Shown: positions 1 to 8,009 of the stretch, one piece after another
Layout of the letters: the number at the start of each line of letters is the position of its first letter
How positions within the stretch are numbered: the first letter of the stretch is position 1
NCBI GenBank assembly: GCA_013816685.1
Contig: JACDDX010000067.1
Location: forward strand, 1 to 8,009
DNA from: Gemmatimonadales bacterium
GTDB taxonomy: Bacteria > Gemmatimonadota > Gemmatimonadetes > Gemmatimonadales > GWC2-71-9
Length of the DNA: 8,009 bases
Direction of reading: 5' to 3'
The notes under the pieces: generated by a model
Told to the model about the DNA's origin: nothing
The model's database searches: none
The model's input: the letters and a program-made list of their open reading frames with translations, nothing else
Position numbers and translations under genes: made by a program

Positions 1-833
1 AGGGTGTAGTGCCCGCTGTTGTGGGGGCGAGGCGCGATCTCGTTGACGTAGAGCCGGCCGCCGTTCGCGACGAACAGCTCGACGCCGAGCACGCCGACGT
101 AGTCCAGGGCGGTCGCGACCGCGCGGGCGAGCTCACCCGCCTCCCGTGCGATCCGCTCCTCGACGCCCGCAGGCACGACTGTGGTTTCCAAAACCCCGTC
201 GCGGTGGGTGTTCTCTCCGGCCGGAAATGCCGCCAGCGCGCCGTCCGCGCCTCGTGCGAGCACCACCGACAGCTCGCACTCCAGACGAAGCCGCTCTTCC
301 AGGATACACTCCACGCCCCCCAGCCCCTCGAACGCGCTCGCCAGCGACCCTGCCGCCGCGACCGTCGCCTGGCCCTTGCCGTCGTACCCGAGTCGGTTGG
401 TCTTGAGAATAGCGGGAAAGCCGATGGCACTAGCCGCAGGCGCGACGTCGCCCCGGTTGCGCACTGGTGAAAACGCGGCGACCGGAAACCCCGCCTCCTT
501 CAGAAATGCCTTCTCGGCGAGCCGGTCCTGCGCGATCGACACCGCCCGGGCCGACGGGCTGACGACGATCCGCCGGGCGAGCCGCTCGAGTGCGGCGGCG
601 GGGACGTTCTCGAATTCGGTGGTGACGGCGGCGCAGCAGTCGGCCAGTTGGTCGAGTGCCTGAGGGTCATCATACGCGGCGACGATCTGGTCATCGGCGA
701 CCGCGCCGGCGGGACTCGCCCGATCGGGATCGAGCACCACGACCCGATAACCGGTCGTTCGCGCCCGCATCGCGAACATGCGGCCGAGCTGGCCGCCGCC
801 CAACACGCCGACGGTGGCGCCCGGCAGAATCAC
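1..833 (-). CDS. purK: PurK, N5-carboxyaminoimidazole ribonucleotide synthetase (3' end outside window)
   Basis: This cytosolic ATP-grasp enzyme makes N5-CAIR from AIR, bicarbonate and ATP in de novo purine synthesis; PurE next door uses the product. My translation of the minus strand is open for 277 residues up to the window edge. It begins MILPGATVGVLGGGQLGRMF, the typical PurK N-terminus with a glycine-rich loop at residues 10-19. TTEFENVP lies at 71-78, the ATP-grasp stretch KTNRLGYDGKGQ at 144-155, ENTHRDG at 207-213, and the metal/ATP-binding VNEIAPRPHNSGHYT at 263-277. Family members have roughly 350-390 residues, so about the last quarter is missing. The GTG start at 833 overlaps the purE stop by 4 bases and has no clear ribosome site of its own, which suggests translational coupling. 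The next in-frame ATG lies inside the conserved GRM motif and is too late. No frameshift is seen in the visible part. Confidence 0.96.
   Translation of the reverse strand, partial: MILPGATVGVLGGGQLGRMFAMRARTTGYRVVVLDPDRASPAGAVADDQIVAAYDDPQALDQLADCCAAVTTEFENVPAAALERLARRIVVSPSARAVSIAQDRLAEKAFLKEAGFPVAAFSPVRNRGDVAPAASAIGFPAILKTNRLGYDGKGQATVAAAGSLASAFEGLGGVECILEERLRLECELSVVLARGADGALAAFPAGENTHRDGVLETTVVPAGVEERIAREAGELARAVATALDYVGVLGVELFVANGGRLYVNEIAPRPHNSGHYT
830..833 (-). other. GTGA stop/start overlap of purE and purK
   Basis: The four bases GTGA contain the GTG start of purK and the TGA stop of purE. No Shine-Dalgarno-like run precedes the purK start, so re-initiation by ribosomes finishing purE is the likely entry route. 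This fits the equal need for two enzymes that hand the unstable N5-CAIR from one to the other. Confidence 0.85.
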
Positions 834-1324
834 GCGGGGTCGGGCAGAGTGAGCGCCGAGACACGGCTGGCTTCGTCGCGGCGCACGTCGGCGAGCTTCG
901 TGGCGAGGGCGGGGTCGGCGAGGGCGAGGATGGACGCGGCGTAGAGCGCCGCGTTCGTGGCGCCGGCGACGCCGATCGCGAACGTCGCCACCGGCACGCC
1001 GGCCGGCATCTGGACGATAGAAAGGAGCGAGTCCAGTCCCTGGAGATGCCGGCTCGCGACCGGCACGCCGAGTACCGGGAGCATTGTCTTGGCCGCCAGC
1101 ATACCCGGCAGATGCGCGGCGCCACCCGCGCCGGCGATGATGCAGCGGAGCCCGCGCGACGCCGCTTCCTCTGCGTAACGAAAGAGCAGATCGGGCGTCC
1201 GGTGAGCCGACACCACGCGGCGCTCGTGCGGAATGCCGAGGCTGGTGAGCCGCTCGGCGGCGTGCCGCATCGTCTCCCAATCGGACTCGCTGCCCATGAC
1301 GATACCCACGTGCGGTCCGGTCAT
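830..1324 (-). CDS. purE: PurE, N5-carboxyaminoimidazole ribonucleotide mutase (class I)
   Basis: The enzyme moves the carboxyl group of N5-CAIR (made by PurK) to C4, giving CAIR in the purine pathway. Its 164 residues match the usual length of bacterial class I PurE. The N-terminal phosphate-binding loop GIVMGSESDW is at residues 7-16, the catalytic-histidine motif SAHRTPD at 39-45 (His41), the glycine-rich AGAGGAAHLPGM at 64-75, and GVPVASRHLQGLDSLLSIVQ at 86-105, followed by the MPAGVPVATFAIG segment. Presence of purK beside it supports the bacterial two-step PurK/PurE route rather than the direct AIR carboxylase route of class II enzymes. The ATG start is supported by a GAGGA site 4 bases upstream. 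The gene lies 49 bases after ppdK, the largest gap in the block, and overlaps purK by 4 bases. Confidence 0.97.
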   Translation of the reverse strand: MTGPHVGIVMGSESDWETMRHAAERLTSLGIPHERRVVSAHRTPDLLFRYAEEAASRGLRCIIAGAGGAAHLPGMLAAKTMLPVLGVPVASRHLQGLDSLLSIVQMPAGVPVATFAIGVAGATNAALYAASILALADPALATKLADVRRDEASRVSALTLPDPA

Positions 1325-1328
1325 GGCG

Positions 1329-1333
1329 TCCTC
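1329..1333 (-). promoter_or_regulatory. Ribosome binding site of purE
   Basis: GAGGA on the minus strand lies 4 bases before the purE ATG, in the 49-base gap after ppdK. The spacing is somewhat short, but this is the only purine-rich match near the start. It suggests purE is entered independently rather than by coupling to ppdK. I see no convincing promoter in the gap. Confidence 0.5.
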
Positions 1334-1373
1334 GTGCGGGGAAGTCTTCGCGCGCGCCTGATCGCGCGGTCGC

Positions 1374-4036
<2,663 letters not shown>

Positions 4037-4040
<4 letters not shown>

Positions 4041-5431
4041 ACCGGCGTGGCGACGAGTGGCGACGCGTGCCTCAGCTGCACGAGCTCCTCCGGGACGGCG
4101 GTGGGGTACTGGCCCGAGAAACAGGCGTGGCAGTAGCCGGTCTGCGGCCCGGCGGCGCGGAGCATTCCCTCGAGCGAGAGATAACTCAGCGAGTCCACCT
4201 CGAGGAACTCGGCGATCTCCTCGACCGAGTGAGTGGCGGCGATCAGCTCTTCCCGCGTCGGCGTGTCGATGCCGTAGTGGCAGGGACCGGTGATCGGCGG
4301 CGAGCCGAGGCGGAGGTGCACCTCGCGCGCACCGGCGGCGCGGATCATCTGTACCAGGCTCTTGCTGGTGTTGCCGCGGACCAGGCTGTCGTCCACCACG
4401 ACAACCGACTTGCCTTCGATGACGTCGCGCACCGGATTGAACTTGATCTTCACCTTGGCGACCCGGAGGTTCTGGCTCGGGTTGATAAAGGTGCGGCCGA
4501 CGTAGTGATTGCGGATGAGTCCGTATTCCAGCTTGATGCCGGAGACCTCGGAATAGCCGAGGGCCATCGCGTTCGAGCTGTCGGGGACGCTGAACACCAC
4601 CTCGGCCGTGGGTGCTGGCGACTGGCGGGCAAGCTGGCGGCCGATCTCGCGCCGCACCCGGTCAACCGACTCGCCGAATACCATGCTGTCGGGTCGCGCA
4701 AAGTACACCAGCTCGAAGACGCAGCGGCTTACGGGTCGCGGCTTGAGCCGGCGCAGGTGGGTCACCTGGCCGTCCTCGATCCGGACGAAGTCACCGGGCT
4801 GGAGCTCGCAGGCCAGGGCTGCGCCCATGAGGTCGAGCGCGCAGGTCTCGGACGCCGCGACCATGCCGTCGCCCAGGCGGCCGATGACCAGCGGGCGGAA
4901 ACCACGGCTGTCCACCACCGCGTAGAGCGTGCGGCCGGCGGCGATGATCAGGCTGTACGCCCCGTCCACCTGCTCGAGGGCGTCGCGGATCTGGTCCTCG
5001 ATGTTCCCGGCATCGGAGCGGGCGATCAGGTGGACCAGCACCTCGGTGTCGCTCGATGAGCTGAAGATCGCGCCCTGCTCGACCAGCTCGCGCTTGAGCT
5101 CGCCGGCGTTGATCAGGTTGCCGTTGTGGGCGATGGCGAGCGGCCCGCAGCGCGTGTTGGCGCTGCACGGTTGCGCGTTAGCGAGCACGGTGCTGCCCGT
5201 CGTGGAGTACCGGGTGTGCCCGACGGCCACATCGCCCGGAAGGCGGCTCAGGCTCGACTCCTCGAAGTTCTCCGAGACGAGGCCCATGCCGCGGTGCGCC
5301 CGCGCCTGACCGGTCTCGTCGATCGCGACGATGCCCGCGCTCTCCTGACCCCGATGCTGCAGGGCGTACAGGCCGAGGTAGGCGAGGTGCGCCGCGTCCC
5401 GGATCCCCGATACGCCGATGATGCCGCACAT
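4037..5431 (-). CDS. purF: PurF, glutamine amidophosphoribosyltransferase, Fe-S type
   Basis: PurF carries out the first committed step of purine synthesis: PRPP + glutamine + water give 5-phosphoribosylamine + glutamate + PPi. The N-terminal Ntn glutaminase domain (about 1-230) begins MCGIIGVSGI, with Cys2 as the nucleophile once Met is removed. It also shows QHRGQES at 26-31, GHTRYSTTG at 71-79, AHNGNLIN at 101-108 and SSSSDTE at 124-130. The C-terminal phosphoribosyltransferase domain has the flexible loop VGRTFINPSQNLR at 311-323 and the PRPP signature VVVVDDSLVRGNT at 343-355. Four cysteines (237, 384, 434 and 437, the last two in YCHACFSGQYP) sit where the B. subtilis enzyme binds its 4Fe-4S cluster. 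Its 464 residues are normal for the family. The start is fixed: upstream in the same frame there are only three non-start codons before the purL stop, so the propeptide found in B. subtilis cannot exist. It lies 9 bases after purL and overlaps ppdK by 4. Confidence 0.98.
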
Positions 5432-5433
5432 GA

Positions 5434-5449
5434 TCCTGGTTTACTCCCC
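5434..5449 (-). promoter_or_regulatory. Probable ribosome binding region of purF
   Basis: Two purine-rich runs precede the purF ATG: GGGGAG (5444-5449), inside the last codons of purL with 12 bases to the start, and AGGA (5434-5437), only 2 bases from it. Neither spacing is ideal. Initiation is probably helped by ribosomes terminating at the purL TAA 9 bases away. Confidence 0.35.
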
Positions 5450-7765
5450 GGGGGCGCGATCGGCGGCGGCGTGCTGCATGCGCCGCGGAATCGCCTCGTA
5501 ATACAGCTTGCGAAGATGCTTCACAGGCCACGTGAACAGGTGAGCCCCCACCCGAAGTTCCACATTTCCCCACGCGGCGCCGACCCGGCCGGCCCGGGCG
5601 ACCGGGACGCTGTGGGCCGCGCAGAGCTTGCGGAAGGCGTCGACGTCGGCCGGCGCGCAGGAGACCACCACCCGCGCGCCGTCCTCGCCAAACAAAAGGC
5701 CGTCGAGAGCGAGGCCGCGGGCGTGATCCGTGAGATCGAGCTCCACCCCGTGTCCGGCGGCGGCATACGGTCCGCCGATGGCCGACTCGGCGATCGCCAC
5801 GGCCAGCCCGCCCTCGGAGCAGTCGTGCGCGCTCCGGAGCAGCCGCTTGCCGGCCGCCTCGACCAGCAGCCGCTGCAGCCGGCGCTCCGCCTCGAGGTCG
5901 ATCCGTGCCGGCCGCCCCCCGACGAAATCATGGATCTCGGCCCAGTACGCCGAGCCGCCGAGCTCCCCCCGTGTGGTGCCTAGGATCAGAATCTGGTCGG
6001 AGGGCACCGAGAAGTGGCTGGGAACACGGTTCTCGACTTCCGCGAGCAGACCGATCATGCCGATGGTGGGCGTCGGATACACCGCGCCGGTCGGGCTCTC
6101 GTTGTAGAGGGAGACGTTGCCGCCGGTGACCGGCGTCTCGAAGGCGCGGCAGGCGTCGGCAATGCCGCGACACGCCTCCCGGAACTGGAAGAACACGTCG
6201 GGCTTGTCCGGATTGCCGAAGTTGAGGCAGTCGGTGACACCGAGCGGCATCGCGCCGGTGCAGGCGATGTTCCGAGCGGCTTCGGCCACGGCGCCCTTGC
6301 CGCCTTCGTAAGGATCGAGCGCGACGAGGCGGGCGTTACAGTCGATCGTCATCGCGAGCCCGAAGTCGGTGCCGGGCACCCGCAGTACGCCGGCGTCGGC
6401 TGAAGGGCCGAGAACGGTCGAGGCCTGCACCGATGAGTCGTACTGCTCGTAGACCCAGCGCTTGCTGGCGATGTTCGGGCTGTCGAGCAGCACCTCGAGC
6501 GCGCGGGGCAGATCCACCGCCGGCGCACCCGTGGGCGACGCGGCCCGTCGCGCCTTCGCGTCGTCCGACTCGCGGGCGTCGGGATGATAGATCGGGCAGT
6601 CGTCCACCAGCCGCTGCCCCGGAATCGCCGCCACGACCTCGCCGTGATGTCGCACCCGGAAGATGCCGTCGTCCGTCACCCGGCCGATGACCGCAGCGCC
6701 CAGTTCCCACCGCTCGCACACCGCCTGCACGTCCGCCACCCGTCCCGGCTCGGCCACGACCAGCATCCGCTCCTGCGACTCCGAGAGCAGGATCTCGTAC
6801 GGCGTCATCCCGGGCTCGCGGGTTGGAACCAGGCCGGTGTCGAGCTCGACGCCGACGCCGCCGCGCGCCGCCATTTCGACGCTCGAGCTGGTGAGCCCGG
6901 CCGCGCCCATGTCCTGAATCGCCACGATCAGTCCCGACGTGATCAGCTCGAGACTCGCTTCCAGCAGCAGCTTTTCGGTGAATGGATCGCCGACCTGCAC
7001 CTGCGGACGACGCGCGTCGCTCTTGGCCGACAGCTCCTCGGAGGCGAAGCTCGCACCGTGGATGCCGTCCCGCCCGGTGCGTGCGCCCACCGTGATGAGG
7101 ACGTTGCCGACCCCGGTCGCCGCGGCGCGCATCAGGTCGCTCTCACGGAGGAGACCCACGCACATCGCGTTGACGAGCGGGTTGCCGCTGTATCCATCAG
7201 CGAATCCGACTTCACCCCCGAGCGTCGGGACGCCGACGCAGTTGCCGTAGTCGCCGACGCCGCGCACGATGCCGGCGAAGAGGTAGCGGTTCCGGGGCAC
7301 GTCGAGCGGCCCGAGGCGCAGGCTGTTGAGCAGCGCCACCGGGCGCGCGCCCATCGTGAACACGTCGCGGAGGATGCCGCCGACGCCGGTTGCCGCGCCC
7401 TGGTACGGCTCGACGGCCGAGGGGTGGTTGTGCGATTCGACCTTGAAGGCGACCGCCCAGCCGCCCGGCAGCCGCAGCACGCCGGCGTTCTCGCCGGGGC
7501 CCTGCACGACCTGAGGCCCGGTGGTCGGAAAGGTCTTGAGCACCGGCTTCGAGTGCTTGTAGGAGCAGTGCTCCGACCAGAGCGCGGAGAAGATCCCGAG
7601 CTCGGTGAGCGTCGGCGTGCGGCCGAGCAGGTCCAGAATGGCGGCGTACTCCAGCTCGTTGAGGTTGTGCTCCCGCACCACCTCGGGCGTGACCGGCCGC
7701 TCGCCGGCGAAAGCGCCGGCCTCGGCACCCTCCGCGCCGCGCGCCGCCACGACGGTGCCGGTCAT
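5441..7765 (-). CDS. purL: PurL, phosphoribosylformylglycinamidine synthase II (small PurL)
   Basis: PurL converts FGAR, ATP and ammonia to FGAM. At 774 residues it is the short form with only the synthetase part, lacking the N-terminal PurS-like and C-terminal glutaminase domains of the roughly 1300-residue proteobacterial enzyme. Such PurL works in a complex with PurS and the glutaminase PurQ, which are not in the window. The motif WSEHCSYKHSK at 63-73 contains His66, which matches the catalytic His of Thermotoga PurL. Then come FKVESHNHPSAVEPYQGAAT at 107-126, GGILRDVFTMGARPVA at 129-144, GGEVGFA at 183-189, IQDMGAAGLTSSSVEMA at 283-299 and SESQERML at 328-335. The second half repeats the fold, with PVTGGNVSLYNES at 545-557 and HDCSEGGLAVAIAES at 647-661. 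Residues 3-22 are an Ala/Gly/Glu-rich extension before the usual family start near PVTPEVV. The ATG directly abuts the TAG of the upstream zinc-ribbon gene in the same frame; a weak GAAGAAG run lies just upstream. Confidence 0.97.
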   Translation of the reverse strand: MTGTVVAARGAEGAEAGAFAGERPVTPEVVREHNLNELEYAAILDLLGRTPTLTELGIFSALWSEHCSYKHSKPVLKTFPTTGPQVVQGPGENAGVLRLPGGWAVAFKVESHNHPSAVEPYQGAATGVGGILRDVFTMGARPVALLNSLRLGPLDVPRNRYLFAGIVRGVGDYGNCVGVPTLGGEVGFADGYSGNPLVNAMCVGLLRESDLMRAAATGVGNVLITVGARTGRDGIHGASFASEELSAKSDARRPQVQVGDPFTEKLLLEASLELITSGLIVAIQDMGAAGLTSSSVEMAARGGVGVELDTGLVPTREPGMTPYEILLSESQERMLVVAEPGRVADVQAVCERWELGAAVIGRVTDDGIFRVRHHGEVVAAIPGQRLVDDCPIYHPDARESDDAKARRAASPTGAPAVDLPRALEVLLDSPNIASKRWVYEQYDSSVQASTVLGPSADAGVLRVPGTDFGLAMTIDCNARLVALDPYEGGKGAVAEAARNIACTGAMPLGVTDCLNFGNPDKPDVFFQFREACRGIADACRAFETPVTGGNVSLYNESPTGAVYPTPTIGMIGLLAEVENRVPSHFSVPSDQILILGTTRGELGGSAYWAEIHDFVGGRPARIDLEAERRLQRLLVEAAGKRLLRSAHDCSEGGLAVAIAESAIGGPYAAAGHGVELDLTDHARGLALDGLLFGEDGARVVVSCAPADVDAFRKLCAAHSVPVARAGRVGAAWGNVELRVGAHLFTWPVKHLRKLYYEAIPRRMQHAAADRAPGE

Positions 7766-8009
7766 CTACTTCTTCGGCTTCACGGTATTGCGGAGACTCG
7801 TGAGTGCGTCGCTCACCACCCGCGAGAAGATGCTGGGCCGGTCCTCATGAGCGACGGCCTCGAGCTCGCCGGCGTCCAGCCACATGCCGCCGCAGCGGGG
7901 ACAGGTCTCGATCTGCACACCGTGATACGTGCTGCTGGCGAGATCGAAACCGTCCTTGGGGCATTTCATGTGATGGGACTGGCGCTCCACTTCCTGCGCG
8001 GTGCGCTCC
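7766..8009 (-). CDS. zf-TFIIB-type zinc-ribbon protein (5' end outside window)
   Basis: The core MKCPKDGFDL then ETCPRCGGMWLDAGELE matches the zf-TFIIB small zinc-ribbon family (COG3809-like); its function is not established. A GTG at 7990 or ATG at 7969 could be the start, but the frame stays open to the right edge. The residues before the core (ERTAQEVERQSHH) resemble the charged helix that, as I recall, precedes CPKCG in longer family members. Neither internal start has a well-spaced ribosome site, so I treat the gene as partial with 80 visible residues. Visible metal ligands are Cys16, Asp19 (in place of the usual second Cys), Cys36 and Cys39 of this fragment. After the ribbon come a probable amphipathic helix and a basic tail ending KPKK. 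Its TAG stop directly abuts the purL ATG, so the two are surely co-transcribed. If ATG 7969 were the start, an upstream frame would end in an ATGA overlap, so that option is not excluded. Confidence 0.78.
   Translation of the reverse strand, partial: ERTAQEVERQSHHMKCPKDGFDLASSTYHGVQIETCPRCGGMWLDAGELEAVAHEDRPSIFSRVVSDALTSLRNTVKPKK

Noticed and set aside
1351..1368. Possible hairpin between ppdK and purE: CGCGCG stem, 6-base loop, CGCGCG stem.
   Set aside because: The short alternating CG stem is expected by chance at this GC content, there is no T-run after it, and transcription would need to continue into purE.
4041..4065. Short direct repeat GTGGCGAC twice at the 3' end of purF.
   Set aside because: It encodes ordinary C-terminal residues of PurF, is only 8 bases long, and has no further copies nearby.
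4067..5059. Open frame of 330 codons on the plus strand, opposite purF.
   Set aside because: Same shadow effect; no family motif, and its composition is typical of reverse-complement translation of GC-rich genes.
5126..5983. Open frame of 285 codons on the plus strand across the purF-purL junction.
   Set aside because: It spans two well-supported genes on the other strand and has no recognisable domain or ribosome site evidence.

Overview
The window is one gene-dense, minus-strand block of purine biosynthesis genes in high-GC bacterial DNA. Reading in the direction of transcription (right to left), it holds: a zinc-ribbon protein of the zf-TFIIB type that runs off the right edge; purL (FGAM synthase, small-subunit type); purF (amidophosphoribosyltransferase); ppdK (pyruvate phosphate dikinase); purE (N5-CAIR mutase); and purK (N5-CAIR synthetase), which runs off the left edge. 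There is almost no non-coding DNA. The zinc-ribbon stop codon abuts the purL start, purL and purF are 9 bases apart, purF/ppdK and purE/purK each overlap by 4 bases, and the only real gap is 49 bases between ppdK and purE. This looks like a single operon whose promoter lies beyond the right edge.

Four pathway enzymes are present. PurF makes phosphoribosylamine from PRPP and glutamine, releasing pyrophosphate. PurL makes FGAM and belongs to the short form that needs separate PurS and PurQ, neither of which is in the window. PurK and PurE together convert AIR to CAIR by the bacterial ATP/bicarbonate route. The non-purine gene is ppdK, a complete pyruvate phosphate dikinase (pyruvate + ATP + Pi <-> PEP + AMP + PPi) set between purF and purE and sharing start/stop bases with purF. 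A link through pyrophosphate or adenylate balance is possible but is only inference.

Strongly GC-biased third positions, a GTG start, and the combination of Fe-S-type PurF, small PurL and PPDK fit a high-GC bacterium. Gemmatimonadota is my best guess, with low confidence; other high-GC soil or sediment phyla are not excluded. I see no RNA genes, mobile elements, CRISPR arrays or convincing terminators. No wholly new system is evident. The points worth a second look are the embedded ppdK, the zinc-ribbon gene joined to purL in the same frame by a single amber codon, and a PurF with all four Fe-S cysteines but no room for a propeptide.
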